This document shows, piece by piece, positions 33,023-42,094 of a stretch of DNA of 64,000 bases. How positions within the stretch are numbered: position 1 is the first letter of the stretch; each line of letters begins with the position of its first letter. The notes beneath the pieces are model-generated. The model was not told the DNA's origin. It saw nothing but the letters and a program-made list of their open reading frames with translations, and did not search any database. The position numbers and the translations under genes were made by a program. The DNA comes from Desulfobulbus rhabdoformis (GTDB lineage Bacteria > Desulfobacterota > Desulfobulbia > Desulfobulbales > Desulfobulbaceae), in the NCBI RefSeq assembly GCF_016919065.1, contig NZ_JAFFQA010000004.1, positions 62,001 to 126,000 on the forward strand, read 5' to 3'.

Positions 33023-33472
33023 GTGCAACGATTTCGGAGTCACTCGGATCATAGTCTTGACCCTAAGGGGCGCTTGAATATACCCGCACGATTCCGTGAA
33101 GTGCTCAAGGAACAGTATGGTTCCGAGATGCTGGTTGTCACTCATTGGAAAGAATGCCTCCGTGTGTACCCCATGGCCGAATGGTTATCCATTGAGGAAA
33201 CGTTGCTGGCCAAAGGAAAAAGCCAATCGAATTTAGGTCGGTTTGTCCGTTATATCATTGCTGGCGTTGTCGAGTGCTCCCCGGATAAACAAGGGCGCGT
33301 TTTATTGACTCCTGCACTGCGATCAAGCGTGAAGCTGCAGAAAGAAGTCGTTGTGGTCGGTATGCTCAATTATTTTGAAGTCTGGGATAAAGGTGCCTGG
33401 GAAGCTGAAACCGAACTTGTCCGCGAAGGCTTTGACGATTACAGCGAAGGGCTTACCGAATTGGGTATCTAA
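33023..33472 (+). CDS. mraZ: Transcriptional regulator MraZ
   Basis: 149 residues, normal. Two AbrB-like swapped-hairpin domains, each with the DxxGR core: SLDPKGRLNIPARFRE and SPDKQGRVLLTPALRS. MraZ binds GTG-rich direct repeats upstream of its own operon. Starts at GTG 33023 with no strong Shine-Dalgarno, which fits low expression of a repressor. First gene of the dcw cluster; 14 bases before rsmH. Confidence 0.95.
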   Translation: MQRFRSHSDHSLDPKGRLNIPARFREVLKEQYGSEMLVVTHWKECLRVYPMAEWLSIEETLLAKGKSQSNLGRFVRYIIAGVVECSPDKQGRVLLTPALRSSVKLQKEVVVVGMLNYFEVWDKGAWEAETELVREGFDDYSEGLTELGI

Positions 33473-33486
33473 CCTCGAAGACGAGC

Positions 33487-34374
33487 ATGCCGCAAGACCA
33501 ATATCCCATCCATGTGCCTGTTTTACTCGAAGAAGTACTCGAAGGCCTTTTGCCAGCTTCTGGCGGCCTCTACGTTGACGGCACTTTGGGGCTTGGTGGA
33601 CACTCCGAAGCTCTTTTAAAGCGTAGTGGGCCTGCTGGTCGTGTTGTCGGCTTTGAGTGGGACGAAGACGCCGTGAGTGCCGGGAATTTGAGCCGCTATG
33701 GTGATCGTTTTACCCTGATTCATGCTTCCTACGCAGACCTGGTGCCGGAGTTGCAGCAACGCGGCTTGCATCCGATTAACGGCCTGACTGCTGATCTGGG
33801 GGTTTCCTCGTTGCAGCTTGACCGGGCAGAGCGGGGATTTAGTTTTCGCACGGACGGTGAGCTGGACATGCGCATGGACCGACGGCGCCCTCTGAATGCA
33901 GCTCAGTTGGTTGCACAGGCCCCGGAAGAGCAGTTGGCTGACATCTTTTACCACTATGGCGAAGAGCGACAGGCCAGGCGTATTGCCAAGTTTGTGGTCA
34001 ACGCTCGCCAGCAGGAACCGATAACCACCACTGGCCAGTTGGCATCCATTGTGGCAGAGGCTGTACCCCGACGTTTTCATCCACCAAAGATACATGTGGC
34101 AACCAAGGTCTTTCAGGCCCTGCGGATTGCCGTTAATGGCGAACTTGACAATGTTACCCAGCTGTTGAACTCGGCTCCAGAGGTTCTTGCCGTTGGCGCG
34201 CGGGTGGCAATTATCACCTTCCATTCACTGGAAGACAGGATCGTTAAACAAATTTTTCAAAAAAATCCGGCTTACAAGGTTATCACCAAACGGCCGGTCG
34301 AACCGACAACAGAAGAGATGCAGCACAACCCCCGTGCCCGTAGCGCAAAGCTTCGGGTTGCAGAACGGGTGTGA
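33487..34374 (+). CDS. rsmH: 16S rRNA m4C1402 N4-methyltransferase RsmH (MraW)
   Basis: SAM-dependent rRNA methyltransferase; 295 residues, slightly short of the 310 typical. Motifs: HVPVLLEEVLEGL at the N-terminus, SAM loop YVDGTLGLGGHSEALL, then DLGVSSLQLDRAERGFSF, LDMRMD and the C-terminal ITFHSLEDRIVKQ with NPRARSAKLRVAERV. The stop overlaps the GTG of ftsL (GTGA). Confidence 0.96.
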   Translation: MPQDQYPIHVPVLLEEVLEGLLPASGGLYVDGTLGLGGHSEALLKRSGPAGRVVGFEWDEDAVSAGNLSRYGDRFTLIHASYADLVPELQQRGLHPINGLTADLGVSSLQLDRAERGFSFRTDGELDMRMDRRRPLNAAQLVAQAPEEQLADIFYHYGEERQARRIAKFVVNARQQEPITTTGQLASIVAEAVPRRFHPPKIHVATKVFQALRIAVNGELDNVTQLLNSAPEVLAVGARVAIITFHSLEDRIVKQIFQKNPAYKVITKRPVEPTTEEMQHNPRARSAKLRVAERV

Positions 34375-34775
34375 GTGCCAATACAAGAGATCAGGTGGCG
34401 CAGGAGGCAACCATGGTACCGAACGTAGGTGTGCGAACATATCGGCCACGGCAGATGGGAACGTTTCAAGGAACCCGACGAATGAAAAGACGTATTTCTT
34501 TGTGCCTGTCTCAAACAGTACGAAGATTTCTTGCCATCAGCTGTCTGGTCGCACTGGTTGCCGGTCTGCTTGTAACGCAGTATTTCTACGGACAGATGAT
34601 GGAGATGCGCGCCCAGGCAGAACAGATGCGTGAACTCCATGCTCAAATGACCAGTACCCACATGGGGCTGGTCGAGCGTCAGGAACTGCTGAGTTCCAGA
34701 GAGCATATTGTCGCGGTTGCCTCGGTTCGGCTGGATCTTTTTGAGCCGAGTAAAGGGCAGGTCCGCCGGATGTAG
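34371..34775 (+). CDS. ftsL: FtsL-like cell division protein
   Basis: 134 residues from GTG 34371, which overlaps the rsmH stop. A basic cytoplasmic leader of about 55 residues is followed by one helix (FLAISCLVALVAGLLVTQYFY) and a short periplasmic coiled coil (MMEMRAQAEQMRELHAQM). It ends with a YxxP-like stretch (LDLFEPSKGQVRRM), as in FtsL/LytB-type divisome partners. FtsL proteins are poorly conserved; position between rsmH and the PBP-like gene and topology carry the call. In the divisome FtsL activates FtsWI, whose catalytic partners are missing or inactive in this cluster. Confidence 0.75.
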   Translation: MSANTRDQVAQEATMVPNVGVRTYRPRQMGTFQGTRRMKRRISLCLSQTVRRFLAISCLVALVAGLLVTQYFYGQMMEMRAQAEQMRELHAQMTSTHMGLVERQELLSSREHIVAVASVRLDLFEPSKGQVRRM

Positions 34776-34782
34776 GACCGCA

Positions 34783-36597
34783 ATGGTTAGAACGGTACGC
34801 TCTAAGAGAAAAAAACGACGGTGGTTCTTTCCAGTCTTGGCAATTTTGCTGACAGCGGCTGGCGCCATTCTGTTTAGATGCCCCCATTCCCTCCAGGATA
34901 TCGGCAGGATTGTACAGTCTGCTGTCGGCAAAATTACGTCATTTTCAGCGGGCCCGGAGCCCGCTGAACCTGTTTTAAGAGGCACCATCTACGATAGTAA
35001 TCTCCGCGAGCTGGCGGTTTCCTACAAACTGTATTCGCTGTTTGCCAATCCGGTGGAAATGGCAGATCGTGGGCAGATTGCCAAAGCCCTTGCACCGTTG
35101 GTGGGGCTTGATGCAGCAGAGCTGCAGGCCCGTCTGCAGGCTACTCCCTATTCGACCATGCTGGCAACCAATCTCGATGAGGAGCAGGCCAAAGCAGTCG
35201 AATCCCTTCATCTCTCAGGCATTACCTGCAAGGCGGATACGGTTCGGTTCTACCCGGGCCATACCGTAGCCTCACATGTCCTCGGATTCATGGGCGAGGG
35301 GGTTGGTCTTTCCGGTATCGAAGGCAAGTATGACTCCGTTTTGCAGGGTGTTTTCCGCAAGGGAAATATCCCCGATATTGATTTTCAGGGACAGGATCAC
35401 CTCGGCGAGAATGGGGCGGATCTTGTGCTGACCTTGGATGTTGATCTGCAAAAGATGCTTGAGAGCCGCTTTCGCGAGTACTTGAGTGCAAGTGGTACGG
35501 AAAAGGGAATGGGGTTGGTGATCGAACCCAAAACCGGTCGTATCTTGGCGCTTATGAATCAGCCTTCCTTTGACCCCAACTATTTCTGGAAGGCTAATGA
35601 GAGCAATCGAGTGAATCGGATCTACAATCACCAGTTGGAAAGGGATCTGATTCGCCCTATTGTCGCTCGGGCAGCCGCCATAGAGCGACAGGGACTGGAC
35701 GGGACCAAGGTCTTGCCCCCCACTGTGGCCGCACCGGATTATGGCTTTTCCGGGAAAGAGCTTGAGGCGTTTGAGCAGCAGATAGAACTTAATGGTGCTG
35801 TTGTCGGCAACTGGACCCTCGAAGGCGCTAAAGAGCAGAACCAGGCAAAAGCATCGGAGGTGACAGGGGTACAGGTCGGTGTCACCCTGGCAAGTCTTGC
35901 CAATGGTGGTTGGAGGATTACTCCCTATGTGGTGGATTCGGTCTATGATCATGCCACCACGTCCCGGTATGGACGTAGCCCTGATGCAACCGACAAACTC
36001 TATGTGCTTGCACCGGCACTCGGTATTCAAATTCGACGTGAGTTGTTCTCTACCTGGAAGAGGCAAAAGAAAAACGGTGTGATCTTCACGGGGAAGGAGT
36101 TGCAGATTCACCCTGAGGGCCAGTTTTCCGAGTATTCCATGCAGAATCTCTTTGTCGCTCTCACCCCTGCCGAGCAGCCCAGGTATCTTTTGTTGATTGC
36201 CACGGAGAAGGATCATCTGCTACCTGATCCGGCGGGGCAGAGAAGAAGGCGAATCAGTCTGGAGAAACTGGGACGTGGGCTTCTTGCTGATATTGTCCAA
36301 CGCGAGGAAGCGCCGCTGGTTGCCCAGGCACCACCGCTGAAAAGCCCGGAAAATCTTCGTCAGTTTTTTATCAGTAAACGCTTGAGTCTGAAGACGACTC
36401 TCCACAAGGAGGTCACTCCCGTTGGGGTGATGCCCCAGATGCACGGTATGAGTCTGCGAAAAGGACTGCAACAGATTGATAAGCTCAAATTGAAAGTACG
36501 TATTAACGGCAGTGGGCGTATTGTGGCCCAGTATCCCCTGGCAGGCCAGCCGCTGCTTGGCATTAAGGAGTGCGTAGTCACTTTGGAGTCCCGATAG
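34783..36597 (+). CDS. FtsI-position penicillin-binding-protein homologue lacking all catalytic motifs, with PASTA domain
   Basis: 604 residues from ATG 34783; a longer frame from 34708 would overlap ftsL. One helix near residues 14-34, then the pedestal domain typical of class B PBPs (LRGTIYDSNLRELAVSY; VRFYPGHTVASHVLGFMG; GLSGIEGKYDSVL). A transpeptidase-like fold continues with GMGLVIEPKTGRILALMNQP and FDPNYFW. Where FtsI has the SxxK box (PGSTFK) this protein reads LERDLIRPIV (about residue 285), with neither Ser nor Lys. The SxN region is shortened and replaced by a Glu/Gln-rich segment, and the KTG box region reads NGVIFTGKEL. TLASLANGGWRITPYVV, which lies between SxN and KTG in FtsI, survives. 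The C-terminus (residues 548-604) is a PASTA domain. A scaffold or regulatory pseudo-enzyme is inferred. Confidence 0.85.
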   Translation: MVRTVRSKRKKRRWFFPVLAILLTAAGAILFRCPHSLQDIGRIVQSAVGKITSFSAGPEPAEPVLRGTIYDSNLRELAVSYKLYSLFANPVEMADRGQIAKALAPLVGLDAAELQARLQATPYSTMLATNLDEEQAKAVESLHLSGITCKADTVRFYPGHTVASHVLGFMGEGVGLSGIEGKYDSVLQGVFRKGNIPDIDFQGQDHLGENGADLVLTLDVDLQKMLESRFREYLSASGTEKGMGLVIEPKTGRILALMNQPSFDPNYFWKANESNRVNRIYNHQLERDLIRPIVARAAAIERQGLDGTKVLPPTVAAPDYGFSGKELEAFEQQIELNGAVVGNWTLEGAKEQNQAKASEVTGVQVGVTLASLANGGWRITPYVVDSVYDHATTSRYGRSPDATDKLYVLAPALGIQIRRELFSTWKRQKKNGVIFTGKELQIHPEGQFSEYSMQNLFVALTPAEQPRYLLLIATEKDHLLPDPAGQRRRRISLEKLGRGLLADIVQREEAPLVAQAPPLKSPENLRQFFISKRLSLKTTLHKEVTPVGVMPQMHGMSLRKGLQQIDKLKLKVRINGSGRIVAQYPLAGQPLLGIKECVVTLESR

Positions 36598-36607
36598 AGA
36601 AAAATCC

Positions 36608-39600
36608 ATGCGGAACCTGGAAACATTAATACGAACGGTTGCCCCCTTTGAGGTCCGTGGACTCTCACCGGAATCGTTGCGCGAACCGGTCACCTCAATC
36701 GTGCTTGACTCCAGGCAGGTTGAGTCCGGAAGTCTCTTTGTTGCCATCCCCGGTGAAAAAATCGATGGCCGCACCTATATTGCCGATGCCTTGGAACGTG
36801 GTTGTGTGGCTGTCGTGGTTGAGGATATCAACGGGCTTGAAGATGCTTCTCTCCCTCTGGTGCTGGTGGCGGATGCCCATCAGGCCCTGGGAGAACTTGC
36901 CGCCGCCTTTTATGATTATCCAGCCAACGCCCTGCAGCTCATAGGTATTACCGGGACCAACGGCAAAACCACAACCTCCTGGTTGATCGAGGGGATGCTG
37001 CTGACTGCAGGCTCTCGGCCCGGAGTGATCGGCACGGTGAATTACCGTTATCATGGACGCGAAGGCGTACGCGTTATTCAGGATGCGCCTTTGACCACGC
37101 CCGACGCCATTACCATGCAACGGTTGCTGCGTACCATGGCCGACGACGGTGTGACCCACGTGGTTATGGAGGTCTCTTCACATGCCCTGGAGCAAAATCG
37201 ACTGGGAACAACGGTTTTTGATGTGGCCCTCTTCACCAATCTCAGTCGTGATCACCTCGATTATCACACGAGCATGGATGCGTATTTCGCTGCCAAGAAG
37301 CGACTGTTCACCCGTCATCTTAAAGAGAATGCCATCGCGGTGGTAGTGACTGGTCCCCATGCGGAAGGAAGGAACTGGGGCAAAGAACTCTGTGCTGAAT
37401 TAGAGGATGTCGCCACCATGACCTGCGGGCTGGCTGCAGGTGCCGAGGTGAATGCCCAGGCCTGCGCCCAGACAGTCGATGGTTTTCGCTGCAACCTTGA
37501 CCTGCAAGGGGAGATAGCAGAATTTACCTCGCCCTTGACCGGCAGCTACAACATTCTCAACGTGCTGGCCAGCGCTGGCGTGGGGTTGGGGCTTGGACTC
37601 CCCTCATCCATCATTCGTGCAGGGCTTGCCCAAGTTAAGCGGGTTCCCGGGCGTCTGGAGCGGGTGCGATTGCCCAATGCTGCAATAGAGCAGCTTCCCT
37701 CGGTCTTTGTTGATTATGCGCATACCCCCGATGCTCTGGAAAATGTACTGCAAACCTTAAAGACCCTGGCCCCTGGGCGCCTGATCTGTCTTTTTGGTTG
37801 TGGGGGCGATCGTGATCGGGGCAAACGCCCCCTGATGGGAGCGGTGGCAGCCCAGTACGCCGATGTTGTTATCGTGACCTCGGATAATCCCAGGACCGAG
37901 GATGCCGATGCCATTATTGACGAGGTCGTTCCGGCAGTTGCCTCCAGTGGAAAGCCGGAGATAGAGGCGGAGCTACTGTTAAGCGGGCTTGCCCGTTCTC
38001 AGGGATTTGCCCGCATAAGAAACCGGCATGAGGCTATCTGCAAGGCCTGTAGCCTGGCTGGGCCGACCGATTCCATCCTCATTGCCGGCAAGGGCCATGA
38101 AGACTACCAGATCATCGGTACAACCAAGCATTTTTTTGACGATACCCATGAGGCGGTCAATGGCCTTATGCGCTGGAACACACGTCACCTCCTGGCGGCA
38201 TCCGGAGGCAGGCTCCATTCCGGCCAGCAACAGAGAATGCTTGGCCAGGTTTCCACAGACTCTCGCACCATTGGGCAGGATGATATCTTTGTTGCGCTCA
38301 AAGGCGAGGCATTTGATGGCCATGCCTATATCAACACAGCCATCACCGCAGGGGCAAAGGCCGTCATCGGAGAGCAGATCCCAGAAGGGCTGGCACAAGA
38401 TGTGCTAGCAATAGAGGTGCCCGATAGCCTGCAAGCTCTTGGTGGGCTGGCCGCCTACCGTCGGCGTTTGCTTTCTCCCAAGGTGCAGGTCGTCGCCATT
38501 ACCGGCAGCTCAGGGAAAACATCGGTGAAAGAGATGGTCGCTGCCGTTTTGGATCTGGCCACCGGTCAAACCCAGAGTGGACTTGACCCGGTTTTGAAAA
38601 CCCAAGGGAATTTTAATAATCTGGTGGGGCTTCCCCTCTCCCTGTTGCCGCTTGAAAACGCGCACGAATTTGCCGTACTTGAAATGGGAATGAATGCGCC
38701 TGGAGAGATTTCCCGTCTGGCCCGTATCGCTGATCCGGATATTGGCTGTATTAACAACGCCCACCCCGCACATTTGCAGGGGCTGGGGGACGTGGAAGGG
38801 GTGGCGAAGGCCAAGGGGGAACTTTTTGCCGAGATGCGGCACGATGCCATTCGTATCGTCAACTTCGATGACAGGCTCGTGCGAGAGCAGGCGAAAAAAT
38901 TCGGTGGCAAACAGATCGGTTTTGCTGTAAGTCCATCCGGCCGTAAACTTGGCCCCCTTGTTCAGGCCTCGCAGATAGAAAGTCTGGGCGAGGAGGGGAT
39001 GCGTTTTGTCCTCCATGTCGGCGATTGGCAACAGCGAGTCCTGGTGCCTGTTTTGGGCGAGCATAATGTGAGTAACTGTGCTGCCGCCGCCGCCATTACC
39101 TTTGCTGCCGGCATACCGCCGGAGAGTATAGCCCTTGGTCTGAGCAGCTATCAACCAGCCGTGGACAAACGATTGGCTGTGGGCACGCTCGCCCGTGGGG
39201 TCAAGGTGGTGAACGATGCCTACAATGCAAACCCCGCCTCCATGGCAGCGGGTTTAAAAACCGTTGCCTCCTTTGGAAACCCTGAAAGCCGACATATAGC
39301 AGCACTGGGCGACATGCTTGAACTCGGCGGTTCTGCTGAGCAGCTGCATGCCGAAATTGGAACATTGGTTGCGGAACTTGGCTATACGGCTCTGGCGGTT
39401 GTGGGGGAGTATGGACAGGTCGTGGCCAAGGCGGCCAATGTCGCTGGAATGCGACCGGAAACCATTAAAATCTTTACTGATCACAAAGCCATGGCCACCT
39501 GGCTTGCAACCTTGATGGAGCAGGGCCACTATGGCACAGATGATTGGCTTTTTATCAAAGGCTCCCGGGGCATGCGTATGGAACGTTTGCTCGAGAACCT

Positions 39601-39610
39601 GGAACAATAA
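36608..39610 (+). CDS. murE-murF: Bifunctional Mur ligase: MurE and MurF fused
   Basis: One 1000-residue chain with two complete Mur ligases, catalysing addition of meso-DAP (MurE) and then D-Ala-D-Ala (MurF). MurE half, residues 1-510: TSIVLDSRQVESGSLFVAI, P-loop GITGTNGKTTTSWL (about 116), VMEVSSHALEQNR, FTNLSRDHLDYH, and the meso-DAP selectivity motif SDNPRTED (about 425) with KGHEDYQ. MurF half, from about 525: VSTDSRTIGQDDIFVAL, P-loop ITGSSGKTSVKEMV (about 633), VLEMGMNAPGEI, VNDAYNANPASM (about 869) and FIKGSRGMRMER. A short linker (near HLLAASGGRLHSG) joins them. No internal stop or start is needed; the fusion is in frame. Confidence 0.96.
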   Translation: MRNLETLIRTVAPFEVRGLSPESLREPVTSIVLDSRQVESGSLFVAIPGEKIDGRTYIADALERGCVAVVVEDINGLEDASLPLVLVADAHQALGELAAAFYDYPANALQLIGITGTNGKTTTSWLIEGMLLTAGSRPGVIGTVNYRYHGREGVRVIQDAPLTTPDAITMQRLLRTMADDGVTHVVMEVSSHALEQNRLGTTVFDVALFTNLSRDHLDYHTSMDAYFAAKKRLFTRHLKENAIAVVVTGPHAEGRNWGKELCAELEDVATMTCGLAAGAEVNAQACAQTVDGFRCNLDLQGEIAEFTSPLTGSYNILNVLASAGVGLGLGLPSSIIRAGLAQVKRVPGRLERVRLPNAAIEQLPSVFVDYAHTPDALENVLQTLKTLAPGRLICLFGCGGDRDRGKRPLMGAVAAQYADVVIVTSDNPRTEDADAIIDEVVPAVASSGKPEIEAELLLSGLARSQGFARIRNRHEAICKACSLAGPTDSILIAGKGHEDYQIIGTTKHFFDDTHEAVNGLMRWNTRHLLAASGGRLHSGQQQRMLGQVSTDSRTIGQDDIFVALKGEAFDGHAYINTAITAGAKAVIGEQIPEGLAQDVLAIEVPDSLQALGGLAAYRRRLLSPKVQVVAITGSSGKTSVKEMVAAVLDLATGQTQSGLDPVLKTQGNFNNLVGLPLSLLPLENAHEFAVLEMGMNAPGEISRLARIADPDIGCINNAHPAHLQGLGDVEGVAKAKGELFAEMRHDAIRIVNFDDRLVREQAKKFGGKQIGFAVSPSGRKLGPLVQASQIESLGEEGMRFVLHVGDWQQRVLVPVLGEHNVSNCAAAAAITFAAGIPPESIALGLSSYQPAVDKRLAVGTLARGVKVVNDAYNANPASMAAGLKTVASFGNPESRHIAALGDMLELGGSAEQLHAEIGTLVAELGYTALAVVGEYGQVVAKAANVAGMRPETIKIFTDHKAMATWLATLMEQGHYGTDDWLFIKGSRGMRMERLLENLEQ

Positions 39611-39628
39611 CTCCCTGTAACGGAACCT

Positions 39629-40708
39629 ATGTTTTATCACTTTCTTTATCCCTATCATACGGAGCTGGGTTGGCTCAATGTATTCCGTTACATCACCTTT
39701 CGCTCGATAGGCTGCGCGGTAACTGCCTTTTTATTGGTAGTGCTTTTAGGCCCGTATTTTATCGCCTGGCTTCAGAAAAAACACTTTGGGCAGGTTATCC
39801 GCGATGACGGTCCGGAGTCCCATTTTTCAAAAAAAGGCGTCCCCACCATGGGAGGTATCCTCATCCTTAGCGCCATGACCGGGGCCTCTTTGTTATGGAC
39901 CGATCTCACCAGTGGTCTTGTCTGGCTTTTGATTGCGATCAGCCTGTTTTTTGGCTTTATCGGCTCAATGGACGATATCAAAAAGATTCGCAAGGGCAAT
40001 TCCCGTGGGCTGACCCCCCGGGAAAAACTGATTTTGCAGGTTTTTGGTGCCTTGGTCGTCGGGGTGTTCCTTGTTTTGGCTCCAGGCTATGACGGGGTGC
40101 TCAGTTTGCCTTTTTTTAAATCCTTTCATCCGGATCTGGGCTGGCTGTATGTTCCTTTTGCCGTGGTGGTTATTGTGGGGGCTTCCAATGCGGTGAACCT
40201 TACCGATGGCTTGGATGGTTTGGCTGCTGGCCCCATTGTCATCACTGCCTCAACCTATCTTATTTTCTCCTATGTGGCCGGTAACGCTGTTGTGGCCAGC
40301 TATCTACAAATTCCTTTTGTCTCCGGGGCTGGCGAGGTGACTATCTATTGTGCATCCATCGTTGGCGCCTGCCTGGGGTTTCTCTGGTTCAACTGTTATC
40401 CGGCTGAGATCTTCATGGGGGATGTGGGCTCACTCTCTCTGGGGGGAACCTTAGGTGTGATCTCGGTCATTACCAAACAGGAATTTCTGCTTGTCATTGT
40501 GGGCGGTATTTTTGTTATGGAGGCCTTGTCCGTTATTTTGCAGGTGGGATATTTCAAGATGACCGGCGGCAAGCGGATCTTTCTTATGGCTCCTTTTCAT
40601 CATCATTTTGAGAAAAAGGGCTGGCTGGAACCCAAGGTTGTAGTTCGGTTCTGGATCGTCTCCATTATCCTGGGCCTGATTGCCCTGGCAACCCTGAAAT
40701 TGCGATAA
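39629..40708 (+). CDS. mraY: Phospho-N-acetylmuramoyl-pentapeptide transferase MraY
   Basis: Makes lipid I at the inner membrane. 359 residues with about ten helices. Conserved Asp motifs: GSMDDIKKIR (DD), NAVNLTDGLDGLAAGP and FMGDVGSLSLGG. C-terminal FHHHFEKKGW carries the HHH motif. The stop shares one base with the murD start (ATAATG). Confidence 0.97.
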   Translation: MFYHFLYPYHTELGWLNVFRYITFRSIGCAVTAFLLVVLLGPYFIAWLQKKHFGQVIRDDGPESHFSKKGVPTMGGILILSAMTGASLLWTDLTSGLVWLLIAISLFFGFIGSMDDIKKIRKGNSRGLTPREKLILQVFGALVVGVFLVLAPGYDGVLSLPFFKSFHPDLGWLYVPFAVVVIVGASNAVNLTDGLDGLAAGPIVITASTYLIFSYVAGNAVVASYLQIPFVSGAGEVTIYCASIVGACLGFLWFNCYPAEIFMGDVGSLSLGGTLGVISVITKQEFLLVIVGGIFVMEALSVILQVGYFKMTGGKRIFLMAPFHHHFEKKGWLEPKVVVRFWIVSIILGLIALATLKLR

Positions 40709-42084
40709 TGCTGCAGCTTAGCTCAAAAACTACCGCTGTCGTCATTGGACTGGGCACTGCCGGTATGGCGACTCTGCGAGACCTGCTGCGCCAGGGCGTT
40801 AGGGTGAAAGTCTCTGATCAACGGGCTATCGAGGCAATTGATCCTCAAACGCTTGCGTTCTTACGAGACAATCAGGTTGTGTTGGAGACTGGAGCTCATT
40901 CAGCTGAATTTATTCAAGGGGCTGATCTGGTGGTACCTGGCCCCGGTGTTCCCCTTGATCTGCCTGTGCTTGAGACTGCTCGGGGGCAGAATATTCCTCT
41001 TTACGGAGAGTTGGCTCTGGCCGCCGGTCGTTTTTCGGTTCCGGTGATTGCTGTGACCGGCTCAAATGGGAAAACCACAGTCACCAGTTTGATTGGCGAG
41101 CTGTTGCAGGCCTCGGGCAGACGCCCCTTTGTGGGGGGGAATATCGGTACGCCACTGCTTGATTTTTTTGATAAGCCTGAAGCCTACGACTGCGCTGTTT
41201 TGGAACTTTCGAGTTTTCAACTGGATCTGGCGGGTGAATTCAGGCCCAATATTGGACTGCTGCTCAACATAACACCGGACCATATTGATCGTCATGGATC
41301 GCTGACCGCCTATACCAGGGCCAAGCAGAAGTTGTTTGCCCACCAGACGCCCGGTGATCTGGCAATTCTGGGTGGGGATGATACCACCGCCCTTGCCACG
41401 CCCGTTGCCTCCGGTGTCCCAGCCTTGAGTTTTGGGCGCGGTGAGCAGTGTGCTGCCCGTGTGGAGGCAGGGAGCATAGTTATCGGAGCGACTTTCGGGG
41501 GGGATGAGCCCGTTGTGTATCCCTTGGAGGATACCAAGCTGGCTTCTTCGGTGAATCAGCTCAATGCCGCAGCCGCGGTGCTGGCTGCGACCCTGGCCGG
41601 CTGTGATCAGGCGGGAATAGCGCGGGGGCTTATCCGTTACCAGCCGCCCCCCCATCGTATGGCCGAGGTGGCCGTTGTGGATGGTGTTCGCTTTATCAAC
41701 GACTCCAAAGCCACCAACATTGGTGCCCTTGAGGCCGCCCTGGATGGGTGCGAAGCTCCGGTTATTCTCATTGCCGGTGGGCGCGACAAAAAAAGTGACT
41801 TTACCCTGTTGCAAGACGTTGTCAGGCGGCGGGTAAAAGCATTGATCCTGCTGGGGGAAGCCGCACCGCTGATGAAGGAGGCCTTGGGAAGCGTGACCAA
41901 GGCAGACCTGGCCGCAACCATGAAAGCTGCTGTTATCCAGGCATTTAAAGCGGCAAGTCCCGGTGATCTGGTCCTGCTCGCTCCGGGCTGTGCCAGTTTT
42001 GATATGTTTTCTGGCTATGCCGAGCGCGGCGAGGTGTTTGCCCAGGCTGTGCGTGGGCTGAACAACAAAAAAGAGCAGCCCTGA
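40708..42084 (+). CDS. murD: UDP-N-acetylmuramoyl-L-alanine:D-glutamate ligase MurD
   Basis: Adds D-Glu to UDP-MurNAc-L-Ala. 458 residues, normal. N-domain GLGTAGMATLRDLL, P-loop VTGSNGKTTVTSLIG (about residue 117), LELSSFQLD, LNITPDHIDRHG, FINDSKATN and VILIAGGRDKKSDF are all present, as is the C-terminal SPGDLVLLAPGCASFDMF. In most dcw clusters ftsW follows murD; here a 77-residue zinc-ribbon gene does. Confidence 0.97.
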   Translation: MLQLSSKTTAVVIGLGTAGMATLRDLLRQGVRVKVSDQRAIEAIDPQTLAFLRDNQVVLETGAHSAEFIQGADLVVPGPGVPLDLPVLETARGQNIPLYGELALAAGRFSVPVIAVTGSNGKTTVTSLIGELLQASGRRPFVGGNIGTPLLDFFDKPEAYDCAVLELSSFQLDLAGEFRPNIGLLLNITPDHIDRHGSLTAYTRAKQKLFAHQTPGDLAILGGDDTTALATPVASGVPALSFGRGEQCAARVEAGSIVIGATFGGDEPVVYPLEDTKLASSVNQLNAAAAVLAATLAGCDQAGIARGLIRYQPPPHRMAEVAVVDGVRFINDSKATNIGALEAALDGCEAPVILIAGGRDKKSDFTLLQDVVRRRVKALILLGEAAPLMKEALGSVTKADLAATMKAAVIQAFKAASPGDLVLLAPGCASFDMFSGYAERGEVFAQAVRGLNNKKEQP

Positions 42085-42094
42085 GGTGGCAGCT

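Noticed and set aside
35272..36216. 314-codon minus-strand frame opposite the PBP-like gene
   Set aside because: Shadow of a real gene. I checked whether it could explain the loss of PBP motifs; the plus-strand frame is intact with pedestal and PASTA domains, so it does not.
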